A stretch of DNA of 64,000 bases from Limonium bicolor (taxonomy: Eukaryota; Streptophyta; Magnoliopsida; Caryophyllales; Plumbaginaceae). Shown here piece by piece: positions 13,801-25,326 of this stretch (the first letter of the stretch is position 1; the number at the start of each line of letters is the position of its first letter). The stretch lies in NCBI GenBank assembly GCA_023374045.1, contig CM041776.1, forward strand, positions 117,571,000 to 117,634,999. Direction: 5' to 3'. A program made the position numbers and the translations under genes. The notes beneath the pieces are model-generated. The model searched no databases. It saw only the letters and a program-made list of their open reading frames with translations, and was not told the DNA's origin.

Positions 13801-14053
13801 TTAAGGTGGGTTTCTTACCTTAATCTCACAAATTCTCCTTTCCTTGACCAATCTCCTCTTTCTCAACACCAAACACACTTCCAACACAATTTTTGATTCA
13901 TTCTTTTATCTACCCATCCCAAGATTTCAAAAACAACATAAATAGACATCAAGGTAAAGTGTTTACCTTAAGTCTTCAAGTCCATCTTTTCCCTTCTTTC
14001 CTTCTCCTCTCTTGTTCAACAACCGGTTTCAATGGGGTATTTGCTAATCTAAT
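10874..14053 (-). mobile_element. LARD-1 5' LTR, interrupted at 14053
   Basis: Starts on the plus strand with TGTAACACCCC (LTR 3' end on the minus strand). From 11281 on it is a near-identical copy of 1659-4450. The match stops at 14053, where TGTAACATCCC of another LTR begins. The missing roughly 1.2 kb (equivalent to 4450-5664) was not found elsewhere in the window and presumably lies beyond the nested insertions. No host gene is inside; the short ORFs are shared LTR non-coding sequence. Confidence 0.88.
12797..12896. repeat. GGACCGCCCC/GGGGCGGTCC inverted-repeat cluster, LARD-1 5' LTR
   Basis: Counterpart of 3178-3289, with one GGGGCGGTCC unit fewer (13-bp deletion between direct repeats). 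Confidence 0.85.
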
Positions 14054-15313
14054 TGTAACATCCCGGTTCTCCAATCCCAAATTAACAAATATAAAATTTC
14101 TGATAAACATAACTACTTTTATATTGCAGCAGAAATTAGTAAATTACAACCATCGGAGTGCTACACGCCACACCTGCTATCAGCTAATAGGTGCACATGC
14201 TATTACAACCCTCACAAAAATTTCCCCCAAGTGCTATCATTCTAACTTCAATCCCTTTTCTTTTTCTTGCTAACCGCTAAGTTGCTACTAAGTCACTGAT
14301 AACAACAATGCACAAGGGGTAACAAAAGTAACCTATCCTATCCCAGCTTAGTTCTCTCCAGAGTACTTGAAGAAGTTCTTGACCACGCGGGTGGAACAAA
14401 AGTAGACTCACGCTCAGCATCTCTATAGTTGTGTATACTTTGGTACCAATCATCAAGTGTAATCCTAGTGACCTCAAGCGATAGCTTCTTTGAGTAAGTG
14501 AAATAAGCAGTAATATAGAGAATATCTAGAGTGGTATCCTCCTTCCAGATAACCTCTCCATAGTAATCATCCTACAACCATAAATCCATACATACACATA
14601 CAAAAGGGGTTGCACAAAATCAGCGAAACTGAGTAACAATTACCTCACCTGTAAAATTCATTTTCTCTTTAAAACTTTTTGCATAACAAGTAAGCATCCA
14701 ACATCATCACACAAGCAGAGGCATGCAATAAGAGTATATCACACAGAAGAGTTTATCTGCCCTTGGATTACCATCACATTCGTACCTCGTGAACCGGTTG
14801 AATCTCAACACCCCACTGGAATCACAAAGTGAAATACACAAATCTCAATTCTTGCCCTATGTCCTTAAGTGTGCACACCCCCTAAGGCTAACCATAGCTC
14901 AAAGAGTAGATCATAGGATGACCCTAATTCATTGGTAGGAGTCTAATAATCAGTCGCCAATACAGCAAGCCATAAAATGACTTAATATTCAGTTGCTCAA
15001 ATAGCTTTTCTCAATGAGGCTAACCATAGCCTTTCTCAATATCACCATCCAACCAACCAACAAGTCCACCATCACATAGTATCACAGACAATACAATTTC
15101 CAATCCAACATTCATAATCATGACCAACATAATTAGTAAAACTCTTAAATAGATTCTTCACAATTCATGTAATAATAAGCTCCTCCCATGAATATACCAT
15201 TCACACAACCAGAAACCAGCTCAATCTCTTATCAGTCATAAATCAACATTCAACACAAGGATAACTCAAAAATCATTTCCAAAACCTTCTAGAAGAATAT
15301 TACACACAATCAT
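14054..15313 (-). mobile_element. Fragment of a second gypsy-type LTR (TGTAACATCCC family)
   Basis: Begins TGTAACATCCCGG exactly where the LARD-1 LTR match breaks, so an element inserted there in reverse orientation (LTR end GGGATGTTACA on the minus strand). The 1.26 kb is AT-rich without open frames of note and is cut at 15314 by a CACTA end. Neither the other LTR end nor an internal domain was recognised. Confidence 0.55.
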
Positions 15314-15694
15314 CACTAGTAGAAAAAAGATTTTAAATGACGGACTTTAAACCACGGTTTATGTGAAAACCGTCGTTTAAATATTATACACCACGGTTTT
15401 AATATAAACCGTCGTTTATACTACAAGGATCACCAGATAAACGATGGTTTCTGGCGAAACCGTCGTTTATTGTATGACAACGTAACCCATAAACCACGGT
15501 TCTTTAGTTAACCGTCATTTTAAGTTTGACAACGCATCAAATATATGACGGTTTGTTGACTAACCGTCATTTAAAGTGTGGTGACACATCACATATATGA
15601 CGGTTTATAAATAACCGTCGTTTATTATCTTTTTTCTTGTGCTTTAAACGACGGTTTCCTCTAAGAACTGTGGTTTAAAGTTCTTCGATATAAC
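15314..15694. mobile_element. One end of a CACTA (En/Spm-like) transposon
   Basis: Starts with the CACTA terminal motif CACTAGTAGAAAAA. It is followed by a dense set of subterminal repeats in both orientations: ACCACGGTTTA, AAACCGTCGTTTA and AAACGACGGTTT, at least ten in about 350 bases. Such repeats are the transposase-binding region in this superfamily. The matching end (..CTACTAGTG) is not in the window. The fragment stops at the Tat-type LTR at 15695, which probably inserted into it. Confidence 0.8.
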
Positions 15695-16127
15695 TGTGAG
15701 CCTCGATTTTAAACCCTATCCCATGTTGATTAAATTGATTGGGATCTAGTTGGGTTTTAGGTCCACTTATAACCTAAGATTAATAACTATGTCATGTAAC
15801 AATAATTATTAAAACCTAAGCTAGCTCACTGGAACCTATTATGAGTCGCCACCTAATTTTGACCCAGATTAAATTAGAAAAGGAGAGTTCGGGTTCAGGG
15901 GCTTGATATTCGACTTATTTAGGGTTCAAATTACTTTCATTACCCCTAGAAGTCGTTTTTCCTCTACTTAGTTTAATTACGGCTTATTACGAGTTGTTTT
16001 AACCTAAGTGCGCGAGCTTCTGTTTTTTTGTGTTTTTTAGCATTTTTTTTTGACAGAAAATTAAAGTGAAATTAAAAGCTATCTAAACTAGGGTTTCGGA
16101 GGCAGAATTAGGTCGAATTTTGCTTAC

Positions 16128-16390
16128 GTCCGTAGCCACGGACCCCATGTCCGAGACCACGGACCCCAGTTAACCTAATTATACAGAAGAGTCGAAATTA
16201 AAGGAAAACAGAAAATTGCAAAGTCTGGGGCCACGGACAGGCTGTCCGTGGGCCCGGACATTATTAGAAAACCTAAATTTTGAATTTTTAAAAAATCCCG
16301 CCGCCGTCCGTGGGCGTCCGGGCTTACGGACAGGGAGTCCGGGACCCCGGACACGACGTCCGTGGGTGCGGACCGCCCTCGGACGGCGGC
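16128..16390. repeat. GTCCG/CGGAC inverted-repeat cluster in Tat LTR
   Basis: At least seven GTCCG or CGGAC cores in about 260 bases, paired as in GTCCGTAGCCACGGAC, CACGGACAGGCTGTCCGTG and GACGTCCGTGGGTGCGGAC. It is the most GC-rich stretch of an AT-rich LTR. In element orientation it lies downstream of the TATA-like motif, so it would be in the transcribed leader. Confidence 0.8.
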
Positions 16391-16948
16391 GTTGAGACTC
16401 TTCCCGAAGGTGTTTTTGGCTCAAATTTTATGGGTGTGTAGCCTGAAAGATGTACAAGACGTTAGTGATTGAAAGTTCTCAATTTGAATTCGAATTAAGC
16501 ACAAAACTTAGTAAACAAGTTATTGGACAGAAGCTTAAACAAACAGCAATACAGAAGCGTAGAGGGGCTAGTTTGAGCCCAAATTTTGAGGCAAGACAGA
16601 TAATACCGTGGAGAGTTAGGAAAGTGGGATTTCTACCTGTTTCACCTTCGGATTCACGGTGATTCTTCACACCGGGATTCGTCGAGTGCTCCGTTGATGG
16701 CAGACCTGAGAGGATTTCGAACCAAGCTTCTGGTTGTTGGTTTTTCTTGCTGTTCTTCACGTTTTGGTGGTGTTTTTGTGGGGTTTTGATGATTGATGAC
16801 GTTGTGGGAGTTGAAAAATATGTTTTGGTGTTGATTTTGGTGTTTGATTGTGGCTCTGGAGTTCAAAAACGTGGAGAAAAAGAGACAGCTGCCTTCTTTG
16901 AGAGTCTAGGGTTCTTGAGGTTATGAGATGATCATGGGATAAGGTTCC

Positions 16949-16956
16949 TTATATAG
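16949..16956 (-). promoter_or_regulatory. Candidate TATA box of the Tat LTR
   Basis: Minus strand CCTATATAAGG, about 500 bases into the LTR. Identified by motif only. Confidence 0.4.
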
Positions 16957-17458
16957 GCTTCCTTAAAGATAGAAAAATCCGGTAAAAACCGAGATTTACC
17001 GACGTTTTAGCTCAAGGGCTTCCAAAAGGAATTTGATTATGAAATTTTACACATGGGTAAAGGATGATATTTCTGAATTTTCTAAAGTGGAATCGAATTT
17101 TTTGGATATTGGAATATTTTTAAATTCAATTTCTTGCCAGATTCAATCAGAAATTGCTAGAAAATTATTGGAAACTCAAAAAATCGAAATTCCAACGCCA
17201 TTATGCCCAAAATGTCATCCTCTATCATGGGTTAAAATTTCAAAGCATTTTGAACTGATTTGACCCTTATTTGGAGGAGAGAGAAAGCCTATAGGGGGCT
17301 TAGGAGCCTTGAAAAATTACGAAAGTGCCCCTGGAGATGACTAAGCTGTCCCCGGTACTCTGAAATGTTCCGATCGAACTGGGAACCCTCGCTACTTGAC
17401 CAAACTAGCCTATTAGTAGAGACTCTCTTCCGGGGGGGTTGAAATTTTGGGTATAACA

Positions 17459-17478
17459 GATTGCCCCCCGTCAACTAG
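17459..17478 (-). promoter_or_regulatory. Polypurine tract of the Tat-type element
   Basis: Minus strand GTTGACGGGGGGCAATC followed at once by the LTR start TGTTATACCC. The G-run ahead of TG is the usual plus-strand primer arrangement. Confidence 0.65.
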
Positions 17479-17577
17479 ACTTTGTAATGGAAATGAGAAG
17501 GCTAGTTGATGCTTGAGTGATACCCCCAAAATTTTGGATCTTAAAAGACCCCACATGCAATTGAAGTCCGACAAGTT

Positions 17578-17803
17578 GTGTCGAGCTGTTCTAAGGCGCT
17601 GACTACCTATGAGTAAAGTGGAAGGGATGTCAAGCGATTCTAAGGCGTTGACTACCTTTGAGGATGATACGATGTCAAGCTATTCTAAGGCGTTGACTAC
17701 CTATAATGAATGAAATGATGTCAAGCCATTCCAAGGCGTTGACTACCTAAAATGTGAAAATAAGATAATGTCAAGCGTTTCTAAGGCGTTGACAACCTTA
17801 CAA
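17578..17803. repeat. Tandem repeat of about 55 bp in the Tat 3' UTR
   Basis: Five imperfect copies of a unit with the core TCTAAGGCGTTGACTACCTA and a variable GATGTCAAGC lead-in. Tat-lineage retrotransposons are known for tandem repeats in a hypervariable region between their coding part and the 3' LTR; this array occupies that place. Confidence 0.8.
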
Positions 17804-17838
17804 GTGAAAATTGGGTGGTATGCAAATGCAAGAATGCT

Positions 17839-18095
17839 GAAATGCTAGTGATGCTAATGATGCTGACGATGCTGATGATGCTGATGATGCTGATGATGCT
17901 CGGATGCTTTTGGGGACCGAAACCCGTTCCAATGCTCCTGGTTGGTATGCTATGGGGACTTATTGCCTCTGCCCACCAACTGGGGTGCTGGGATAACTTC
18001 TAGATTACCAAGGGGACTTATTGCCACTGCCCACTAGTTGTTTCTCCCGAGAAGTTGACATTAAGATGGGGACTTATTGCCTCTGCCCCGCCAAC
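17839..18095. repeat. GATGCT microsatellite and GGGGACTTATTGCC repeats
   Basis: A (GATGCT)-type run at about 17839-17912 is followed by three copies of a unit with the core GGGGACTTATTGCCTCTGCC (near 17955, 18013 and 18068). Same 3' UTR as the neighbouring arrays; not coding. Confidence 0.7.
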
Positions 18096-18112
18096 TTAGA
18101 TCACGCCCTGTC

Positions 18113-18415
18113 TCGTACTTGTCTCGCACTGAAGATGATACTAGGTCTCGTACTGGTCTCGCACTGGATGATGATGCTCGGTCTCGCACTGATGAAGGTG
18201 ATAGGTCTCGCACTGATAAAAGTGATGCTATCGCACTAATGAAAGTGATGGTATCGCACTGATGAAGATGCATGGTCTCGCACTGAAGTCTCGTACTAAA
18301 CGGATGAAAAAAACTGGATTTCGCACTGATCTGGGTCGCGCACTGAATGAAGATGTCTCGTACTAAAGTCTTGAAAATGATGGGTCTCGCACTGATTTTG
18401 GGTCTTGAACTAAAA
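18113..18415. repeat. Degenerate GGTCTCGCACTGATGA minisatellite
   Basis: About twelve imperfect copies of a 15-30 bp unit with the core TCTCGCACTGATGAA or TCTCGTACTAAA. Reading frames through it are repeat artefacts. Confidence 0.75.
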
Positions 18416-19332
18416 GTGAGTTAGAAAGATAATGGTCTCAAAATATATGAAAGATACTCGTTCAAAACAGGAAACTATTGGAAAAGGCGCCAAACTTGGC
18501 ATTGTTGAGGTGTTATGCAAAAGTTGTAAAATGCAATTAAAGTGTTTGTTGGAAGCTTGCCAAAGCAAGAAATTGAAAAATGTGTCAAACATGGCAATGC
18601 TTGAGAAAGACTCTGCTGAAAAAGGAAAGTGAAATGATCATTTCCTGACTAAAAATTCCATATCTGCAACTTGTTTCTTGAAAGATGAACATGTCATTGG
18701 TGGAAGTGTGTGGTGTTTGTTGTGGTGCTGAAGGCTTTTGCCGGTGTTCAGGATTTGTGACAGACCTGGGATTGGGTTGTGATTTTGGATGGAGGTCAGG
18801 GTTATGACGGGCCTGATGTTTTTGTGGAGGTAAGGCCAATGACGGGCTTGAGAGTGTGTGTGTGGTGGTAAGGGCGTATGTGTGCCTGTGGTGGGATGGT
18901 GGTGCTCGAGCTTTGGGTTTTAATTGGTGTTGACATGGCAATTGTTGGAACCAACAATTGCCCCCGGTATTTTTTCCTTAGGAAAATCTGAGCTAGAGTT
19001 CATGGCAATCGATCGGGACGATCGATTGCCCCCAGTATTTTCTTTGATTAAACATGCGAACAAGTCTCACCCTCACAGGGTCGAGGCTTATGCTTTGATG
19101 TGTGTCCCTAACCTACACTTGACGTGGTTGGTGTTTGCACTCATTTCTCGCCCATGATCATAACTTCTAGACCATTGAATTCGATATTTGATGGATTTAC
19201 GCATTTGATCTGTTACTTTCACGTCATTAGACACACAACTATCAAGTCGGAAGTCTTTAAATCTTATAATGTGGCCATAGGGTGTGATGAAAGACGATGG
19301 GATCATGGAGGGATATTTGAGGTATGTGGAGC
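18416..19332. other. Unassigned 3' UTR sequence of the Tat-type element
   Basis: No protein motif or terminal repeat recognised. Two AATTGCCCCC(G/C)GTATTTT-like blocks (near 18954 and 19025) are noted. It separates the tandem-repeat cluster from a small basic ORF. Confidence 0.4.
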
Positions 19333-19734
19333 TTAAATGGGTGACCAAAGCTGCAACTTGCGTCTTCTCTCAGATTCATCTTCCTTGTCTTGAAGTCGTC
19401 TGGCTGCTTCATGTTGACATTGTTTTTGAGCTTCTGGACCTGGACTTTTGAAGTTGTCCTTTACACCATTTCTCTTTTCGTCATTTGGATTTCTTCGAGG
19501 CACTTCGGGTTTGCCTTTTGTTTTATCCTTTCTTGGCTTTGCCTTTGGGGTTCTTGTGTTTCCCGGTTTTGGGCCTCGAGAGCTATTTTGATGTGAGCTA
19601 TTTTGATCCTGTGTCACTCTGGGACCATTTGCGGATCGCTTCGTCATGCTGTTAGCGGCATTGCTTCTTTGGACTGATGAGAATGTTATCTGAGAGTCGG
19701 GCTCCTCGCCTCCTTTGGTCACCGGGTCAGACAT
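19333..19734 (-). CDS. Basic hydrophilic protein of unknown function in the Tat-type element
   Basis: 133-residue ORF with a genuine ATG, lying between gag and the 3' LTR and on the same strand. It is unusually rich in Lys, Arg, Asn, Pro and Ser. A Pro/Lys stretch (PKAKPRKDKTKGKP) and a C-terminal run with SERRRKLQ could act in nucleic-acid binding or nuclear import. No domain recognised. Some Tat/Ogre elements are known to carry additional ORFs, so an accessory protein is possible; a chance ORF or a relic of the missing pol polyprotein is equally possible. It is 0.75 kb from the gag stop with nothing recognisable between. Confidence 0.35.
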   Translation of the reverse strand: MSDPVTKGGEEPDSQITFSSVQRSNAANSMTKRSANGPRVTQDQNSSHQNSSRGPKPGNTRTPKAKPRKDKTKGKPEVPRRNPNDEKRNGVKDNFKSPGPEAQKQCQHEAARRLQDKEDESERRRKLQLWSPI

Positions 19735-20491
19735 TCATCATTGGCTGGGTTATTTTGTGGAGTTCATAATATCGAAAAGGGATATATGAATGGCTCAGCG
19801 GGGGTGCCTAGGGTTTAATGACAGGGTTTACAAGCTTTTGGCTATGTGGTGCTGTGCCTAGGTGCTTCGTCATCCCTGGTAGTTGTGTATCTGTTCTTTG
19901 TTACTTTTCACAGGTCTAAGAGTAAATTTACAAATTATCTCCTTCGGTCAGAGTTATGCCGTTTACCTCACCTTTGAATGTGGTCTCACCAGAGTCGTGT
20001 AAAAATGACACGCTCGTTCACTCATGGTTTTTCCGCTCAGGACACTCTCGTGAATTTCACTTAGAGACTAGTTCACACGCTTAAACGAAAGATTAAAGAT
20101 GATGATCCTGAACTCAGATTGCCCCCAGCATTGACCTGGGGTTTATGACAACACTTAAACGGATGTGGATTTGGAACCGCTTCGTGGGTTATTTTGGATG
20201 CTTTGAGATAGGTTGTGGTACTTGGCAACGCATGTTCACCCTTTTAGAAACAAAAGACAAGTCATTCTGTTCCATAGTCAGGAAATGATTACCCCGTGAT
20301 CCTTTTCCTTAAAAACAAATTTTTGTTTTTTTTTATGAATGAAAATGGTTTGTACAGGAATTGTGAAAATGGAACTATGATTTTATTTATGACTCATGAA
20401 AAAAACATAAAGATTACAATCTGAGGTGACTAAAAACTGACTAAGAAAAATTTGAAGATACACGAAAACATAAATAAAACGATCTGCATAC
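19735..20491. other. Spacer between gag stop and the basic ORF
   Basis: About 750 bases without motifs, in the place where protease, reverse transcriptase, RNase H and integrase would lie in an autonomous gypsy element. It contains neither a DDE nor a YxDD-type motif, so pol has been lost. Confidence 0.5.
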
Positions 20492-21750
20492 TTAGAAAAA
20501 TTGGACTCCTTGCTCGAGGAGGTCTTGAATCTTGTGCTTCAATGCTCGGCAATTGTCAGCACAATGGCCAGGCAACTGATGGTAGTGGCACAATTGATTA
20601 AGATGCCTTCCCAAATGAGTGGTTCCTGGCCGAGGGGCCAGGGGTTGTAGCAGGTTTCTCTTCTGAAGCTCCTCAAACGCCTGACTTGGTGCTCGGCCAA
20701 TGTTGGTGAATTCCCTTTGTGATGAGTCTCGGCGTGGTAAGGGTACCGTCCTCAAGTTTTGATGCGGAGCTCTAGGTCGTTGAACCATATTCACTTCTGG
20801 GAAACTGCTTTGAGTGCAAGCTACTGACTGAAGATAAGTCTTTTCTGGTCCTGGCTTAGATGATTTGGAGCCACTGCTGGAGTTTCTTGAGCATTCGAGC
20901 TCCAACCCTTCCTTATGAATCCTTTCCTCTAGAATACCGACTTGTCCCATCAACATGTCCAAACTCGGAAAATACATAAATTTTAGCTCATGGTTGTGTT
21001 GTTTTCGCATGTTCTCAATTATCATGCGAATTTGCTCCTGTTCGTCCATTCTGGTAGGCATGGCTGCAGCCTTTCTCCTCCAACGCTTGATGAAGTCAGA
21101 CATGGACTCACCGTCTTTCTGTCGAGTTCCTGCCAGATCGATTCTGGTGACCTCGAGGTTCTTAGCATACTCGAAATGATTTAGGAAAGCCTCGCAAACC
21201 TCCTCGTAGGTTTTGGTATTCATCTTCTGAGTGAGATACCAACGCTGAGGAGTCTCGTCTAGATAGCGTGCGAAAACTTTGGCTTTTTGCATGTCGTTGA
21301 GCCCCAAGATGGACATTTCTCGGTCGAACATAGCCAAGTGAATCTGTGGATCCGAGGAACCCTTGTACAAAGCGAGTGTTGGCAGCTTCAGCTTTAGGGG
21401 AAGATCAACTTCGGGATACGACGCCGTGGAGAAATAATCGAAGCCAGCTGGTTTGTTGGTTTTCTCTATGCGCTCAATCCTTTTAAAAACCCTTTTGACC
21501 TCTGCAGCTAGCTGGTTGTCAGGAACATCCTTCCCACACGTGTTTGAGGATCTTGGGCCCTAACGGGGTCAATCTCGATGTAACTACGGTTAAGATTTTC
21601 ATCCACAAGTTTTTCCAGAGTGTGCTGATTTGTCTCCTGGAGATTAGCCTTACTCCTCAATTCCTCGACAATGGACTCCAAGACCTTGCACCTTTGCAGC
21701 ACAGCGGCCAATTGGGCCTCGGTGTTGATCGGATTTCCTCCTTCTGCCAT
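20492..21750 (-). pseudogene. gag: Ty3/gypsy (Tat/Athila-type) gag, frameshifted
   Basis: Capsid/nucleocapsid precursor of an LTR retrotransposon, which would package element RNA in the cytoplasm. The N-terminal part (21508-21750, MAEGGNPINTEAQL..) has a coiled-coil-like LESIVEEL region. The main part (from about 21530 down to 20492) holds the gag core: YKGSSDPQIHLAMF, the Trp-containing PQRWY, and FIKRWRRKAAAMP. Near the C-terminus is a knuckle-like CHYHQLPGHCADNC, with His at the second zinc position as usual in Tat-type gags, then RALKHKIQDLLEQG, and a stop. The two parts are in different frames, so a frameshift lies near 21510-21545. No pol follows. High confidence for gag, moderate for the Tat lineage. 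Confidence 0.88.
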
Positions 21751-21879
21751 ATCTGGATTTGGGCTTGCCTGTTTCCAAGAAGTCCATTATTAGCTAACAA
21801 GAGGAGGTGGGTTGAAAGACACTAAGGTGAGAATGACACTTCACAAGGTAGATCGAAACAAGCTTAGGCTGAAAGCAAG

Positions 21880-22700
21880 TGGGCCAAGATACCCAAAAAA
21901 TGAGGTGCTTGGGCTGAAGTATCTCTCAGGCTATGAACTGGAATTTGGACTGAAATGTAAACAGATGGCTTTGATTGGGCCTGAGAGGTGACACCTAGAT
22001 CTAGGGTTTTGGGCCAGGGCCCGAATAAGAAGTCTGCCTAGACTAGAATGAGCCCTTGGGCCGGAATGTGTTTGGGCCTAGAGCAAAGCACATGGGCTGG
22101 AGTGGTCCCTAAATCACAAATGGGCCTAACTTTCTTTGGGCCAGAGAAGATGGTTGCTAAGCCGAAAAAGATTTTATTTTCAGGCCTTGTGAGTTATTTC
22201 AAGTTCAGGTGGATTTCCTTTTTACGGGCCTAGAACTAATTGGATAATTCAAATTGGGCCAGAAGAGAAATCACCTAAGTCTAAGCTTTTGGGCTGAAGC
22301 CCGAATGACTCACATATTAAACCAAACAGGGCCTCTGGGCCGCAAACAAATAGAGCTGCCAATTCGTGCTGGGCTAGGTTGATGTAGGAGAAGTTCCTAT
22401 CAATCTCTAGGCTGGGTAATGGGCCGATCATACAAGGCCCACACAAATTCAACATGTCCTCACTAGATGTTTAAATTCAACCGGGTATGGATCGATCCGG
22501 AGAGGTGCTTGGGGCTTGGGCCCAGGTCACCACAAAGGAATAGGGCTTGCACGCTATTCTCTTTGGGCTTCCCCACTTTTTTCACATCACCTGAAGGTGT
22601 GCGTCTACGGCCAGGTCTTTGACTGACCAAACAATGGGCTAGGTAAGGACACTGCCAGGAAAACGCTTGGGGCTAAGGCCCAGGTATTAAGGGGATGTGG
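21880..22700. promoter_or_regulatory. Dense TGGGCC/GGCCCA region upstream of gag
   Basis: Roughly twenty copies of TGGGC(C/T) or its complement in about 820 bases, in the leader upstream of the gag start (minus strand). TGGGCC is known in plants as the 'site II' motif bound by TCP-family factors. The density far exceeds the surroundings. It may instead be a decayed tandem repeat with a GGGCC core; the sequence alone cannot decide. Confidence 0.5.
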
Positions 22701-24280
22701 TTAGACGACATCCTCCTCTTTTCCCCTGCTTATTCACATCACCTAAAAGGTGTGAGTCTCTGAGAGGGGACCCTAGATGGGTCCCGGGGTGAAACTGGTT
22801 TGTGTGGACCCTCGCTCTCATATGATGCAGGGGTGCAAAAATTTAAAGTGCGCACGAAAGTAAACAAACAAAGTAATAAAGCCATAAATAAACAATTTTT
22901 TGAGTATCCAAATGAGGCCGAACACATGACAAATGTCAAGTTAATTCCCAGAACTACGACACCAGTATGCAAGTGACAAAGGCAGGGCTAGCATACTAAC
23001 AGATGCCTTAGGCCCGAGAGCAAATACTCTATACACGCCACAAGAACAGATAACCGTTTAAATGACTAGAATATGGTGCGCACGGAAGCGGCCAAGATAA
23101 GCAGCCATTAGAAATAAATATTCCAACAAAAAACAGACGAGAAACTCGGATAAAACTCAAATGACGAGGAACCCAAATTGAAGGCAGGCTGTTCTACAGC
23201 CTAGGATGTGTAAGGAAATACTCCAAATATATACAGTGTTCATCATTGTACACTCACGCAGAGACACATAAAATGTACATGTACATTCCCGATGGATCGA
23301 CATGGAAGGGATACAGTAGACCTTGGGGCGAAGACCCCCACTGCCAAAGAGCAGATCAATACCAAATGCTGGAAATGTAGAACACAGTTATAAGAATTAT
23401 AAATGGACTCCTCTAACTAAAAGTAGGGGGAACCATATGAACACCATTGAAAGACTGACACACAAAAGATGCATAGTTCATATAAGAAAAGGGATACCAA
23501 GTTGGCACAAAACCATTATACTTACTCCGGAACGAATCAATCTGGAACAATGGGATGACAAAGATTATCCCCGTGGATGTATGACTGATACGCTCAAGAT
23601 TTCAGTGACAAGTGCAAGAAACACTAAGTACTAACTGTAACTTAATGTTACATGTCACCAGACTAAAAGTCAGCTAGAAAGGACAAAGGGGAACACTTGA
23701 AAGCGTATTACATGCAAGTGTGCCAAACTTCCAGAATACCTGGATAGACAACTTAGATATAATCGAGTGCACGTACAATAAGGATACCGCGTCGATTAAG
23801 ATACCCTATTTCCACAAATACAAAAGACTGTGTAAAATTCCGTTACATCAGAATGAGGTCAGCAATAACTTGTTACTAACACATGATTATATAAAACAAT
23901 GTGCAAGGCATTAAGTAGAACGATAAGGGCAAACTGAGCCCTAAAGTCATTGGGTCGTACTGCTTCACAGAGCGAGTGGACCCATGCATTATAGGTCAAT
24001 ATACCTAGCGAATTAGGGAAACAAATGATGTATTCCACATCTCCCAATCGAACATATCTATACCCTATCTATTACAGTTATTATGGCATGAGAGGCTATA
24101 ACTGAATCCAAATAGAAGACACATGTAGACTCTAATAAGAGCTCACGACATGATTAGGATCCTCTAGTCGGAACACATGGTGGTAAAGACCACATGGGAG
24201 TTAGAATACTTAATATGGGTTAAGCATCTTGAGCTTATTGCTTCAAGGATGATATAATTGAGATTATGTGGGCGTAATCC

Positions 24281-24296
24281 CTTTTAAGGGGGTAGA
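24281..24296 (+). promoter_or_regulatory. Second polypurine-tract-like motif inside LARD-2
   Basis: CTTTTAAGGGGGTAGA, about 1.04 kb upstream of the true tract; the equivalent of 7009 in LARD-1 and 62755 in the chromovirus. Confidence 0.6.
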
Positions 24297-25326
24297 GCGA
24301 TTTCGCGCGCTTAACGTATACGTACATATCAAGTACGTAAATTATTGTACGCATAGTACATGTCATATGACTATAATATATTATTTGAAATAATATTGTA
24401 TTGTTTTCTTGTGTATGTTCACAAAAACATATATATATATATATATGTTAGTTCGCACCACTGAATGCGAATAGGAAGGGAGAACATAAAGAATGTTCTT
24501 ACCTTAATCATGATTAATTTTACACAAAAGAGTGTGAATGCTACCTTGTTAACTCTGGTGTGAAAACACAAGTAAAGAGGAGTAGAAACTCTAGTGGTAT
24601 TATGGTTTATGACTCGGTATGAAACCGCGTATGGTGAAATTGTAGTATGTGAATCGTTATGAAACCGATGTGGAACTTAGTGGGAATTTACTTCCCTGGG
24701 AATAGGATTGGTGTTAATTACTGGAATTTAGTTCTATAGATTGTGATTAATATCTCATACCTATGACTAGATTTATCAAAGAATTACGAAAAGCTATTAA
24801 TTGGAATTTGTAAAATTATTTGATTGGTTGAAATTGACGTGGGAAGTTGAACTTGATCCTGATCAGATCACGGGAATATGAACATAAATTGGGGTGGAAG
24901 GATAGTTCAACACTGGCGTTGATCACGTCGGGGTTGGACAATTCCCAAAACTCCCTACAATTGGTCACGATTAATTATATTATGAATAGATAATGAGCTT
25001 TAGTGTGGGTGGTGTGACGTTATGGTGTATTTTGCACTATGAGATGTGGAATATATAAGTATATGTGAGTTATATGGTGGATCATAAAAATTGCTAATGA
25101 GATATTGTTAGTGATGTTGATGTCACAAACGTTGGCTGTGTGCTATGAATGCACGCTATAATATAACAAAAATTATTGCGTTGTATCTGGTAGATATATG
25201 CAAATAGGTATATAACCTATCGGGACTTGATCCCTAGAATGAACTGGTTTGAGGATACCCATTGGAACTTGATTCCTTACGAAGATTTGGTTTGAGGAAA
25301 GACGACGTCGGGACAAAGTCTATTAT

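Larger units (their letters stand above)
15695..17458 (-). mobile_element. 3' LTR of a gag-only Tat-lineage retrotransposon
   Basis: On the minus strand the LTR begins TGTTATACCC at 17458, after a G-rich polypurine tract, and appears to end GGCTCACA at 15695, about 1.76 kb. It contains a GC-rich inverted-repeat cluster at 16128-16390 and a TATA-like motif at 16949-16956. It belongs with the gag at 20492-21750 because of orientation and the intervening 3' UTR. No partner 5' LTR was found up to 22980, so the lower boundary rests on TG/CA logic only. Confidence 0.6.

Noticed and set aside
18585..18941. 118-codon Pro/His-rich frame on the minus strand
   Set aside because: Compositional artefact of G/T-rich DNA; no domain or conservation signal, and it overlaps the 3' UTR of the Tat element.
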